A DNA stretch of 64,000 nt from Bolinopsis microptera (Eukaryota; Ctenophora; Tentaculata; Lobata; Bolinopsidae), in the NCBI RefSeq assembly GCF_026151205.1, contig NC_087078.1, positions 7,766,675 through 7,830,674 of the forward strand. The letters run 5' to 3'. Below, one piece after another: positions 1 through 11,462 of the stretch. The stretch's first letter is position 1, and each line of letters starts with the position of its first letter. Both the position numbers and the translations under genes were made by a program. The notes under the pieces were generated by a model, which saw only the letters and a list, made by a program, of their open reading frames with translations, was not told the DNA's origin and made no database searches.

Positions 1-631
1 GAGGATATGATATATCATATGACATATATTGCAAGCTGTACTTATACTGTCAGTGTAACGAACGCGTGGATATATGATCACAACAGATATACTACTAGTA
101 CTACTAGTGATAATAAATATCGATATAAGATTCAGTATTTGTATCCTTAAGTTTAACTTCTTCATCGACATTTTCGATTCGACAAGTAGTGCAACGCATT
201 TTATTTTTATACATAGTGAGGTATGGTCATGAACATGGTTAGTCAATAATCAAGTTACTTCTTTTTAAGAGTATTCTGACGCTTATCTGTAATCGTAGAA
301 ATTTTCTTTGTCTTTTAGTTTTATGGTTGCAGAACAAATTTGATCAGCTTTAATATTTATTCATTTCTGTAAAATCAATAATAATATGACGAAAAACAAA
401 AAATATATTTATATTATATGCTATCATGGGTGGCGAGAAAGCAAATAGGTCCTACTGACTGCAAAGTGCAAGTTGAAAATGAAATCAAACAAAACGGGTG
501 AATGGATTGATTCCCAGTTTAATCATTATTATTATCATGATGAAAAACAGAAATATCCGGTCAAACGGATTAGGCTTAAATTTTCCCGGGATGAAGTATT
601 GCCTCCAGTACTGCAATAATAATATAATACA
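1..631. other. AT-rich non-coding sequence, no gene seen
   Basis: No ORF with recognisable domains is visible. The only long frame (485-694, minus) overlaps the edge of the TIR element that starts at 634 and has no family signature. Confidence 0.5.
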
Positions 632-633
632 TA

Positions 634-1579
634 ACGGGTGATGAATAAAAAATGGGACTACATGTTTTTTAGCCCTCAGATTCCACCTGAACAAAATTTT
701 GATATTTTACCACAACCACCAGTTACTCTGAACGATACTCGAACAGTTTCCGCCCCCATTTGATAAAATTGGTTGATCTTTGTCCCCGATAATGGTCTCG
801 AACTAGGGGAGGGGTCCTATAAAAACTTTACAGTACAAAGCTCTGTTCACAGAAGTCGCCTCACAGGTAGTTAAAGCTTCCATACCAAAAAATATTTAGC
901 AGAGAGTATGCCGAATGTTATGCTTAAGACGAGGGTTCAACACCCATCAGCGTAGCTAAAACCAGTAAGAAGATATTTGAGCTCAAAACCACAGCTGAGG
1001 GGTAAAATTTTACCGTGTGAAAGATCGAGGCTAGGTCAACTATCGGCTTTAGCATGGTTTATAATGGTACCACGTAAAAATCAAAGTGCTTGAAGCCTTG
1101 CCAGGTGTTGTTCCTACAAGAAAATATCCCCAAAGGGTGGAAGGTGGTTCGTTAGGATGGGGCTAGATCGTATTTTTCTGGGAAAACCACATCTTTATTT
1201 GCCATAAGGGCCAATTTCGTCCCAAAAGTTATCGACCAAAGTAAATTTTGACAATCTCAACCCATAGAGGACTTCTTTAGAGTCCTGGCAACACATGTAC
1301 ATGCCCGGAATATGGCTTACAAGCATACATGGGCCTTAGGGCACAAAAGAAGAGACTGCGCCAACACGATTTTAGGCCCAACTGTACAGACGGATTTTTG
1401 AGCTTGATGAAAGAAGCCCTCCTGAACCAATCAAAATGGGCTCATGGGCGTTTGTCATTGACCATACTCGTTAAAAATTGCCCGTTTTACAACGCTGTTT
1501 CATTGGTTTGAACCAAAAATAGTTTTATCGACACTAAAAAGACCCTTGAAAAAAGTCCCATTTTTTAATCATCACCCGT
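634..1579. mobile_element. TA-flanked TIR element, non-autonomous (Tc1/mariner-like by target site)
   Basis: The 946-bp element starts ACGGGTGATG and ends CATCACCCGT. Its terminal inverted repeats match for about 27 bp with one mismatch, continuing through an A-rich stretch into TGGGACT. Both ends are flanked by TA (632-633 and 1580-1581). TA duplication with TIRs is typical of Tc1/mariner-type elements, but no transposase ORF is intact, so the superfamily is inferred from the target site alone. Confidence 0.6.
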
Positions 1580-1581
1580 TA

Positions 1582-1924
1582 ATAGGGATCATGTTCGCAT
1601 ATTGATATAACGTAAGCCAACCTGGGAGTGGGACGGGTAAAGAAAGCTTACTGTTTGCTGTTATTCTTAATCTTACAGAATGTATGTGTAAAGTGGCTTA
1701 TGAATGGAGTAGAGAGAGAGGTCTAGACTGGCCAAAATCTAGCTTCTTTTATACTTATAGATTGAAGATGAACAGGTTCCCGCCGAAAATAAACGACCAA
1801 CAACTTGCACCAATAACTTAATTGGATAAGTTAAAGTCAAAACTGAATGTGGATTATTAGAATTGAAAAGTGGGAAAAGCATTCGTGGTTCGATTCTGTA
1901 AGTTCTATTTACATGCCGACGCGG
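1582..1924. other. Intergenic, nothing recognised
   Basis: Short AT-rich stretch between the TIR element and the first copy of the dispersed repeat. No gene or repeat structure is seen. Confidence 0.4.
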
Positions 1925-2535
1925 TATCACAGTGCTGGCAAGCACGACCGTTGCATTTATTGTGGGTGTACTATGTACCCCATTTACTATTATACCCCCT
2001 TAACTATTATACCCCCTTTGGTACACGTTACAAGCCTCTTTCGTGCACGCGAAGCGTGCACTCCGGCCGGAGGCGGCGGCCGAAGGCCGCCGCCTCCGGC
2101 AGGAGTTTTTCAGGCATTAAGACTCATCGGAAGTCGTTCGACAGATTTATTTTTAGTTCAAAACATTCTAATTTGATGTCAAAGATGACAGGAATAAAAA
2201 ATAGTTATGTTGAGATTTTTAAGAAATTTGCATAAAATACTCGCCAGCACTGTTATACGAAATTCGGTAAAAAACCCAAAATCGCCATATTCAGGTGCCT
2301 TAAAAACCATGTTAAAATTGAGTTAGAGATCTGAAATTTTTTAGGACGTCTAGACGTTGACCAAATCGATTGCGAAAAAAGTTTCAAGTTTCAGGAGCAT
2401 CGGGAAATGGGTTTTCTAGAACCCCTGTTTTACGACAGATTGTCGTGATACATACATACATATACATATACATATATTCAGGGATAGACGCTTTGCCAGT
2501 CAATTATAGGCTACATTCAGGTGTCTGTAGATCAC
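1925..2535 (+). repeat. Dispersed repeat, copy R1 (truncated at 3' end)
   Basis: First of three copies of a repeat that starts near a GCTGGCAAGCA motif, passes through tracts of TTTACCCC, and continues through segments shared with R2 and R3, for example around GCCATATTCAGGTGCC and GAGTTAGAGATCTGAAA. R1 stops after the segment TAGACGCTTTGCCAGTCAAT and runs straight into the start of R2, so it looks like a head-to-tail truncated copy. There is no coding potential; the ORFs across it are not conserved between copies. Confidence 0.75.
2043..2100 (+). repeat. Two adjacent GC-rich hairpins, each with a GAA loop
   Basis: The segment 2043-2061 is GTGCACGC-GAA-GCGTGCAC, a perfect 8-bp stem. The segment 2066-2100 is a perfect 16-bp stem of G/C-rich arms, also closed by GAA (2082-2084). 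The block is missing from R2 and R3, so it is an insertion in R1. A degenerate relative sits at 4918-4950 (GTGCACAC-GAA-GCGTGCAC followed by CTCCGGCGGCCGAAG). It is strikingly GC-rich in an AT-rich setting. Confidence 0.8.
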
Positions 2536-4530
2536 AATGCTGGCAAGCATGACCGTGCCTCTTATATTCACAACACTATTTACCCCTTTATACTATTTAC
2601 CCCCTTTACTATTTACCCCCTTTACATTTATAACCCTTTATTGTTTTTTCGGGCATTAAGACTCATTGAAAGTAGTTCAGCAGGTATATTTAAGTTCAAA
2701 TCATTCTAATTCAATGTTAAAGATGACAGGAACAAGAAATAGTTATGTGGAGGTTTTAAAGAAATTTGCGCAAAATACGCGCCAGCATGTTATACGAAAT
2801 TCGGTAAAAAACCCAATATTGCCATATTCAGGTGCCTTAAAAACCCTGTTAAAATTGAGTTAGAGATCTGAAACATTGCAGGGCGTCTAGACGTTGACCA
2901 AATCGACTGTAAAAAAAAATCGTGTTTCAGGAGTATCGGGAAATGGGTTTTCTGGAACCCCTGTTTTACGATAGATTGTCGTGATACATATATTCAGGGA
3001 TAGACGCTTTGCCAGTCAATTGTAGCCTGTATTTAAGTGTCCGGAGATTCAAAAGTATAAAAGATACAGCAATTTCCGACCACAGGTCTTAAAGATAATT
3101 GTTTACACTTCAGTTTCAATTATATAAAAAATAATTTAACGTCATCATCACCACTTGATGACGTCATCAAATTAAGTGTTTTTAAAACTTGATTTTTGAC
3201 AAAATAATAACTTTTCAAACTGATTTTACACCATTAAGGAGTAATTTTATTCAAAATCTGAGGACATTTTATATTAGATAATTGTTCAAGCATTCTGAAA
3301 ATCTACCGGAAAGTTTCCCTACCTTGCTCCTTCATAAAGATATTTGCTATTGAAGTTAGTGCTTTTTTGAAGAATTATTTTATAAAAACGTCAATTTTGC
3401 GATTTAGTATTCTCTGGTGTTGGGCTATCCCTTGGGTTGTGGAGCTCAGTTCTGCTTCCTATAGGTATAAATTGTGTATTAGGCTAGTTTTAAAGTTAAA
3501 AATCTAAAAGTTGCACACGTGGGGACACGCCCAAATTGATTAAAAATTGCTAAAATCACTGAAAATTGCTGTTTTTACCATTTTCTGTAAACGTTGGTGT
3601 GCCGTTGTGATTACAGTTCTTCTTGAAATACTTTGAAACTTTCAATGCTTATCAAACTATATATAAAACACCAACCCGCAAAAATTTACGGCGATTCAAT
3701 ATTGGATGCGCACGCAACGTCCGCTCATAGTTTGCACGTGCGAAAGGTGATAATTTTGCTCATTCGTGATTTCGAACAAATTCTGCTTTACCACGACAGT
3801 TCAATGTCATTATATATCAATTTAATGCCAACTTGAATGAGTATAAAGTGGCATATTCAGTCAGTGATCGACCGATATGCTTACCCAAACACAAGGAAAT
3901 GTTTTCAAAGGAAAAATTTCGAAATCGTTGAAACTTCCTCCTTATTAATGAAGATATCAGTTTATATTTCGACTTTATAAAGTACCCTGACATTAATCAA
4001 AAAGCGATGATATTTGACCAAAACCCATAATCATGGGTAGAGTGGACCGCTGCCAGTGTCTCTCTTTCCCAAACAAAAGGAAATGATATTAATTTGATTG
4101 ACCGTTTTCAAATGCAAAATGATACCGAGAATGAAATCGGTCGCTCGCTTTTCCCATTCATTTACAAATGTAATAGATTAAGAAGAACTACCCAAAGGCA
4201 GCTGTACTCGGCAATGAAGATTCAATAAACTTCAGCTTGTTCAATAAGTAATAACTACCACCCTTGTCCCTTACCCCGAAATACTAGGTATCGACCCGAA
4301 CGCAACCCAAAGAGATTTTTACAGCATCTGATTGATGTAATCAATCGAAACTTAATTATTCAATTCGTAAGCCGTGAATGAATGGGAAAAGCGAGCGACC
4401 GATTTCATTCTCGGTATCATTTTGCATTTGAAAACGGTCAATCAAATTAATATCATTTCCTTTTGTTTGGGAAAGAGAGACACTGGCAGCGGTCCACTCT
4501 ACCCATGATTATGGGTTTTGGTAAAATATA
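2536..4530 (+). repeat. Dispersed repeat, copy R2 (full length, ends in palindrome)
   Basis: This copy carries the whole family consensus: the GCTGGCAAGCA start, TTTACCCC tracts, the 3000-3060 segment with GCCAGTCAATTGTAGCC, a block with a CATCATCACTTGATGACG core near 3140-3170, and a terminal 145-bp-arm palindrome (4018-4521). The same order is found in R3. It is probably a non-autonomous element, but clear target duplications were not found, so the exact ends are approximate. Confidence 0.7.
4018..4521. repeat. Perfect inverted repeat, 145-bp arms (R2)
   Basis: The left arm 4018-4162 and right arm 4377-4521 are exact reverse complements as read by eye, separated by a 214-bp loop. The outer ends are CCAAAACCCATAATCATGGG and its complement. 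The matching palindrome in R3 has diverged in sequence while remaining just as perfect within itself. Confidence 0.85.
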
Positions 4531-5417
4531 ATTATATGCAATATTAAACTTAAAGCTAGGTAGACAAGCAGTCACTAAAACATGATGATATACCCGATAC
4601 GATATACATAATATAACACCTGATACCAAGGTCATTACCTAAAGATATCTTTAGTTCACAGAGACCCAAACACTTTACATCTCAACGTATATTGCACTGG
4701 ATACTACTACTAGTCGTATATTGTGTATGTTATGTATACTGTAGCACATAATTATATCATTGTACATTGTATATTATTATTATAATTGGTATATTATTAT
4801 TATAATGTATACTTCAGGAATGAGAAAACATTTTGATGCATCTCATATAAAACGATACTTGATACTAATAGCAAAAAGTTGCTATACGTTAAAAAGTTGT
4901 ATACGTTATAAGCCCCTCTCGTGCACACGAAGCGTGCACTCCGGCGGCCGAAGACGCGCTTCATATGATATAATATACAATTAATTATATAATATATAAA
5001 TATAATACCCAAAGGGCCTTTGCCCTTTTCGCAAGAATATTCTTAAAATTTGGGCGAGCGATTTATATTAGTGGGAGCGGCTTCGCGCAGGCCGTCACGC
5101 GCTTTGCTGTTTAAGTTTTTGCGCAAAAAGGGGTTACAGATAGTGTAGATCAGAACAAAGAAGCATTTTATGCGAAACACAAAGATTGCCGAAAATTGTA
5201 AAGTACAATGCTTTTTCGATCATCGTTCACTTAGGACTTAATTTTAGTTGTTTGCCAATTGTTTTACTTTTAGAAATCAGAAATATAAATGGTTTATATC
5301 GGCGATATTATCGCTCTCACTAAATCGCTCGTCAAACTTTATAAATCTTGTGAAAAGGCCATATTATATTCATATTATATTTTCTGCTCAACTATAATTC
5401 TTTAATTGCTTATCACA
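4531..5417. other. Inter-repeat region with one half of a direct repeat
   Basis: No gene is seen. Positions 5218-5350 are clearly related to 8168-8290 (both begin GATCATCGTTCACTTAGGA), so copy R3 is bracketed by a roughly 130-bp direct repeat about 2.95 kb apart. A degenerate GAA-loop hairpin lies at 4918-4950. Confidence 0.5.
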
Positions 5418-5740
5418 ATGCTGGCAAGCATTACCGTCGCCCTTATATTCACAATACTATTTACCCCCTATACTATTATATCCCCTTTATTGTTTTCCAG
5501 GCATTAAGACTCATCGAAAGTAGTTCAGCAGGTATATTTAAGTTCAAAACATTCTAATTCAATGTTAAAGATGACAGGAATAAGAAATAGTTATATGGAG
5601 GTTTTTAAGAAATTTGCGCAAAATACGCGCCAGCATGTTATACGAAATTAGGTAAAAAACCATAAATCGCCATATTCAGGTGCCTTAAAAACCGTGTTAA
5701 AATTGAGTTAGAGATCTGAAACTTTGCAGGGCGTCTAGAC

Positions 5741-6174
5741 CAGAGTTGAAAAATACGTATTTTACGAATTTTATAAAATATCAAAAATACGTTAAATACG
5801 GCGTATTTTATTTTCGTTGAATAAAATACGTAAAAAGTGTTATTGTACCATTGATAGCTCCAATAAAGTAATAAGTACTATTGCTTTATATAAATTTACG
5901 ATTTTATCAAAACTCGCGTAGCTCTGTCGTTTTTCACCTCGCATATGACTTCATAGTACTGGGCACGTGCTATAGTCTATACCAAAGCATTAAAGCGTTG
6001 AAGTTAAATAGAAATGTGTCTGAAAAAAATGCAAACGAATGACATAACTTTAGTCTTTGAATGAAATTTCAAGAAAAACGTATTTTAACGTATTTTTGAC
6101 GTATTTTATTTCTAAGCAAAAATACGCAAAATACGGCGTATTTAAAAAATTATCTCACGTATTTTTCAACTCTG
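5741..6174. mobile_element. hAT-like MITE, 434 bp, with 8-bp target duplication
   Basis: The TIR is CAGAGTTGAAAAATACGT, perfect over 18 bp at both ends. The target duplication GTCTAGAC is present at 5733-5740 and 6175-6182. The empty site is visible in R2 (GGGCGTCTAGACGTTG, about 2881-2896), so the insertion boundaries are exact. An 8-bp duplication with CAG-starting TIRs is the hAT pattern. The interior is rich in AATACG motifs and has no transposase. Confidence 0.9.
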
Positions 6175-7718
6175 GTCTAGACCTTGCCCAAATCGACTGT
6201 AAACAAAATTTCATGTTTCAGCAGTATCGGCAAGTGGGTTTTCTGGAACCCCTGTTTTACAACAGATTGTCGTGAAGCATATATATAAGTGACTACCCAC
6301 ACGCAACCTCTTAATAACTCACGTAATTCGTCTCCAAATTGCACCAAAATTTCAGAGATTATAGATATGGGTCAAACTTAGATTTCCTGAAAGTTTCGTA
6401 AGCCACGCCCAATTACAGTGGGCGTGGCGTGACACTCCCTCTTTTTCACTATTGTCTTCATAAAATAAGAACGCTTTAAGCTAAGAACTCAATATTTTTT
6501 GCACACATTTGGCTTGATAATTGAAAACCTTTCCCAAAGTTTCACGTTCATTGGTTTAAATATGGCTAAGTTATGACCATTTCAAAACTCATCGGATACG
6601 TGATCCGAGCACTCAGTCAGTGATCTCGTCACTTGGTTAATGGCCTGTTTGGCTCACATGCACCGCTTGATTGGTTGCAGCCTGCTTATGGGCCGGCCTA
6701 TACAGCTGTATATGTATGTATAGACGCTTTGGCAGTCAATTGTAGCCTACATTTAAGTGTCCGTAGATCCAAAAGTATAAACGATACAGTCATCTCGAAC
6801 CACAGGTTTTAAAGATAATCGTTTAAACTTCAGTTTACATTGTATTGAAAAATAATTTAACGTCATCATCATCACTTGATGACGTCATCAAATTAAGTGT
6901 TTTTAAAACTTGATTTTTGACAAAGTAAGAAATTTTCAAATCGATTTTACACCATTAAGGAGTAATTATATTCAAAATCTGAGGACATTTTCACCTTAGA
7001 TAATTGTTCAAGCATTCCGAAAATCTACCGGAAAAGTTTCCTACCTTGCTCCTTCATAAAGATATTTGCTATTGAAGTTAGTGCTTTTTTAAAGAATAAT
7101 TTTTTTTAAACACAAAAGTTGTGAATTAGTATTCTCTGGTGTTGGGCCATCCCTTGGGTTGTGGAGCTCAATTTTGCTTCTTAAAGGTGTAAATTGTGTT
7201 ATAGGCTAGTTTTAAAGTTAAAAATCGAAAAGTTGCACACGTGGGGACACGCCCAAATTGATTTAAAATAGCTAAAATCACTAAACATTTTGATTTTCAC
7301 GATTTTTATCAACTTTGGAGTCCCCTTGTGATCCAAGTTCTTTTTGAAATCTTCTGAAACTTTTCATGCTTATCAAACTATATATTTAATACCACTATGC
7401 AAAAATTTACGGTGATTCAATATTGTATGCGCATGCAACGTCCGCTCAAAGATTGCACGTGCGAAAGGTGAGAATTTTGCTCATTCGTGATTTCGAATAT
7501 ATTCTGCTTTCCACGATATTTAAATGGCATTATATATGAATTTAATGCCAACTTGAATGAGTAAAAAGTGCCATATTCAGTCGGTTATCGACAGATATAC
7601 CTACCTAAACACAAGGAAACGTTTTCAAAGGCAGAATTTCGAAATCGTTGAAATTACCTCCTTATTAATGAAGTTTCGACTGTGTAAATTATCCTGACAT
7701 TATAATCAAAAAGAGATG

Positions 7719-8056
7719 ATATTTGACCAAAACCCATAATCATGGGTAGAGTGTACCGCTGCCAGTGTCTCTCTTTTCCAAACAAAAGGAAATGATATTA
7801 ATTTGAGGAACCGTCCGCTAATGCAAATTGAAACCGAGAATGAAATCGGTCGCTCGCTTTTCCGACCCCATTTAATAAGCTTTATTACATTTCGTAAGCT
7901 GTGAATGAATGGGAAAAGCGAGCGACCGATTTCATTCTCGGTTTCAATTTGCATTAGCGGACGGTTCCTCAAATTAATATCATTTCCTTTTGTTTGGAAA
8001 AGAGAGACACTGGCAGCGGTACACTCTACCCATGATTATGGGTTTTGGTCAAATAT
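7719..8056. repeat. Perfect inverted repeat, 145-bp arms (R3)
   Basis: Arms 7719-7863 and 7912-8056 are exact reverse complements, with only 48 bp between them. They are homologous to the R2 palindrome arms but differ from them at many positions (for example TTGAGGAACCGTCCGCTAAT here against TTGATTGACCGTTTTCAAAT in R2). Each change is mirrored in the partner arm. Confidence 0.85.
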
Positions 8057-9099
8057 AGGTACGCTAATATTGAACAACAACGTGTCGCTTAATCTAATAA
8101 TCAAAACTACCAATATGACCGTGTGGCCATTATGCGGTCAATTTAGAACAAAGACAGCTATTAGTATTACGATCATCGTTCACTTAGGATTTAATTTTAG
8201 TTGTTTGCCAATTGTTTTATAAATTTCTTTGGTCCTTGCAATTGCATCGTGGTTTATATCGCTATCACTAAATCGCTCATCAAACTTTATTGTTTATAAA
8301 TTAAATATTATAAATTGAATAAATTGAAAATTAAACAACGTGTCGCTTAATCTCTCTCAGGCGGTGTGAAATGTGACATTCTAATCTTACACTTACAGTT
8401 ACAGTTACCTTACCCAATTCGCGTACTCTAGTTCGACATGTTCTCTGGTAGTATTTCGACAACTAAACTCTGCCAGAAATCACCCCTCTCGAACCTGGGA
8501 ACGTGTCGAACTATAGAGTCCAAGTAGCGTACTCTGGTGACTGGTGGCTTACTTCAAACTGGTAACTTACAACTGATTTCAAAGCTCGAGGCGCATAATT
8601 TCTAATTTAATTAAGAAATACAAGGATAAGTACCGGCAGTTATGTTAAGCAGATCGGAAACAGTGACACTGATGACCCCAGATCCAGTTAGAGAATTCAT
8701 TAACCAAGGTTGTGCAACACAGTATCAGCTACTAAATCGCCAGACTTGACCTGATTTACTTTGATGGACAGTAATGAGTTACAGGAACCATGATCAAGGA
8801 TTTTGAGAATCCTGTTCCATATGTGATATGGTCGAATTTCAGCAATTTGGCCGGATCACACCGGATTTTTCTTTTGGAATATTTTTCATAAAATTCAAAA
8901 CCAAAGAAAACTCATCATTTTTCAAAGTCAAATAAATCTCGAGGATCGTTTCACACAATTTACACAAAGCATCATATTCATATCTGTAATTAAATTTAGA
9001 TGGAAACCTGTTAATAATTATATCATTGTGTAGAAAAACATAATTATAAAATATCACAAGTCCAGATTTAAGAGATACAAATGAGGGACCACATTCTAA
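8057..9099. other. Non-coding, with half of the R3-flanking direct repeat
   Basis: Contains 8168-8290, the partner of 5218-5350, and an imperfect inverted repeat around 8429-8516 (TAGTTCGACATGTTC against GAACGTGTCGAACTA). The ORF at 8839-9057 (minus) has no recognisable features. Confidence 0.45.
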
Positions 9100-9640
9100 A
9101 CTGGTATATCAGCTGATATACCGTTTTTAAGATATTGGTACCATGACGATCGGCATGAAAATGCGCATCTGATGGTTTAGGTCTCATAGCTCTACGATAA
9201 AGTTTTGTTTTTTGCAAACAATTTTCTTAGGGGTATATCATCTGATACACCATGTTTCAGCACTAACTTGGACGGTCGGTGGGTACATCAGCTGATATAC
9301 CGTGTTTAACTGTAACTAACTTGTCGGTATAATTGGTATATCTGAAGATATACCAGTTTTAACAAGTTTGTAAAACACATAATATGTTTGAAAGTGGTAT
9401 ATGTGCTGATATACCAAATTCAAAAATCTGGATGCCATCAGTTTGATTTGAAAATGGTATATTTGTTCAGATATACCAGTTTTAACAGTAAAATCAAGTC
9501 ACAAAACATTAAAATGGTTCAGATATACCAGTTTTAACAGTAAAATCAGGTCACAAAACATTAAAATGGTTCAGATATACCAGTTTTAACAGTAAAATCA
9601 GGTCACAAAACATTAAAATGGTTCAGATATACCATTATAT
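9100..9640. repeat. Array of GGTATAT...ATATACC palindromes
   Basis: The first copy, at about 9103-9122, is GGTATATCAGCTGATATACC, a perfect 20-bp palindrome. At least five related copies follow with altered centres (for example GGTATATCTGAAGATATACC at about 9341). A shorter form, TGGTTCAGATATACCA, is then repeated three to four times in a unit of about 57 bp that includes CAGTTTTAACAGTAAAATCA. The array recurs in degraded form near 12430-12800 in the second tandem copy. Confidence 0.8.
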
Positions 9641-9774
9641 CTGCATAAAAGTGAGCCAAATCAGGTTTTGAGCAGTGAAAAATATCTGTAGTAAAACACA
9701 AGGATATATTTTGTCCCTGCCCCAGATAAAGTGACCCAACGGGGAGAAGAAGATGACCCTGCCCCAGATCAAGT

Positions 9775-10155
9775 ATATTACTATTATAGTTAATATCAAG
9801 TAATATATTACTATTATAGTTAATATCAAGTAGTATATATAACTGTAAGTTAACAAGTTACACATTTCATAAATTTTTAACGCATCTGAAAATCAAATGA
9901 CTAAAAATAACCTGGCTAAAAGTTGGCAAAACATTTTAACTCAAAATGTTAGCCATAGTAACCCGCACATAACATGTAATTATTCACATGTTACCAACGT
10001 GTTCACTGTTCAGGGACTCAAGGGAGCCTGTTGTTGTTCAATGAGGTACTATTATAGTTAATATCAAGTAGTATATTACTATTATAGTTAATATCAAGTA
10101 GTATATTATTATTATAGTTAATATCAAGTAGTATATTATTATTATAGTTAATATC
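9775..10155. repeat. 30-bp AT-rich tandem repeats in two clusters
   Basis: The unit is close to TATTATAGTTAATATCAAGT followed by AGTATATTAC. Two copies lie near 9778-9838 and four near 10046-10155. The same clusters recur in tandem copy 2 near 12940-12990 and 13200-13310. Confidence 0.75.
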
Positions 10156-10413
10156 AACACTAACATACGGACAATTCACATTTCACATATTATCTCTAAC
10201 CAGAAGAGATCTCTCACTCAAACATATTAATTTTGCAACATTTTACAGCTCTATTAAGCATTGAATGATCATCTCAATGTAAGGAATACATCAGACAAAT
10301 ATAATCGAAGATCATTTAAGATTCAGAACGCGAAGAAAAAATATTGGATTTGACGATTAGTATCAACTTGGTTTCTCTACAGTTAATGATTCCTGGAAAA
10401 ACGAAGAACAAGT

Positions 10414-10620
10414 TTGGAACGAAGAAGTTTAACCATGATGAGTTGTTTTTGTATCATCTTTGAGCAGGTGAAAAGAGGAAGTTACTCCCGTAACCTTTTT
10501 ACCAGAAATGTAGCATTTAAAATAAAGAATCTCCTAAATAAACGGGTATGTCTTAGTAAGATGGAAAGATCAGAAAAGAGTTGGAAACTGTCACAGAATT
10601 CGCAAAATTACCCATTTTAG
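10414..10620 (+). other. Short ORF in the duplicated region, unrecognised
   Basis: A 68-residue frame rich in Lys/Arg. Its counterpart at 13499-13690 shares the phrase KFGTKKF in a different reading context, because the copies differ by one-base indels. If coding, it would be an exon of the same gene as the acidic exons at 11000-11460. No family is recognised and the frame may be spurious. Confidence 0.2.
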
Positions 10621-10999
10621 TTATTTTGTCGACTTGTGCTCAGCCTACATAGTATACCTATCGAATTTCTAACGATAGACAAGCATTTGACTGTATTTTG
10701 TATCAGAAAGACAGCTTCTTCCTGCTTAAAATATTATCTAAAAGCTGTTGCATACATGTCTGTTAAATCGTTCACAGTACTTCATTTGGAAAGTCACAAT
10801 TGATTACCTTTTTTATCTTAAGATTGCCATTTCGGCACTATCCGTCGTGGAGTGGACTCCGCGGCGGAGCCGCCGGACTCCGAGCGGACTCCGATATCGT
10901 CCGATATATTTTAATAGCAATTGAAGGTGCAAATATGGCGGGATCGGGTATATATGCATCATGCATTAAGCTGATAAGTTAAACTTATTTGTATTTGCA

Positions 11000-11462
11000 G
11001 CACCTACGCCAAGCGATGATCATGAGGATGGAGATCACCCAGAGATCACCCAGAGATCACCCAGAGATCACCCAGAGATCACCCAGAGATCACCCAGAGA
11101 TCACCCAGAGATCACCCAGAGGATCATGTACGAAGAAACCTGTTTGGAGGCAAGTTGTTTACTGTACACTGCACTGGTTATTTGCAGATTTTAACTTTTC
11201 TTCTTTTGACCCATGAGGATTGGACATGTTGTTTAAGTTATTGAATGTGACTGTCCCATCTTTGGTGTTCAAATGTAATTTTTCATCTTGATTGTTATAA
11301 TTTCAAGATTTTAACGTTCCCATTTTTGCAGTTCAAGAAGATTCGGTAAATGAAGGCCAAGGTTCAGAACCTAAAACACCTCCAGATCTACAAGCAGTAC
11401 AGTCGAAGTCTGACCTGTCTGAAAATGAAACGGGAGAGTGCAATCTCGAGATTAGATTTAGT
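11000..11462 (+). other. Putative pair of acidic exons, gene unknown
   Basis: A strong acceptor (TTTGTATTTGCAG, ending at about 10999) precedes a frame reading PTPSDDHEDGD and then an 11-residue repeat HPEITQRSPRD. A second strong acceptor (CCATTTTTGCAG, ending at about 11331) precedes a frame beginning QEDSVNEGQG and rich in Glu/Ser, with a possible donor near 11460. Both exons and acceptors are kept in the second tandem copy (about 14148-14280 and 14486-14610), though its frames are disturbed by indels. This is inferred only from splice-like signals and composition. Confidence 0.35.
11032..11118 (+). repeat. 11-bp minisatellite (GATCACCCAGA)n
   Basis: About eight copies of GATCACCCAGA; the counterpart at about 14186-14270 has six to eight copies with a few variants. 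The unit is not a multiple of three, so three units (33 bp) encode one 11-residue period, and no frame contains a stop. Confidence 0.9.

Larger units (their letters stand above)
5418..8056 (+). repeat. Dispersed repeat, copy R3 (interrupted, ends in palindrome)
   Basis: The order matches R2, but with two insertions: the hAT-like MITE at 5741-6174, and an unrelated block of about 435 bp at roughly 6283-6718 containing a GTGGGCGTGGCGTGACAC segment. After TAGACGCTTTG at about 6720 the match to R2 resumes and runs to the terminal palindrome (7719-8056). The long ORFs at 7706-7972 and 7905-8222 encode the same peptide on opposite strands only because they lie on the palindrome arms. Confidence 0.7.

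Noticed and set aside
7706-8222. Two overlapping ORFs on opposite strands encoding the same peptide
   Set aside because: The identity is a trivial consequence of the 145-bp palindrome arms; no protein constraint is indicated.
9300-9640. CRISPR-like spaced palindromes
   Set aside because: The spacers are not unique sequences and the copies vary in centre and spacing; the context is clearly eukaryotic.
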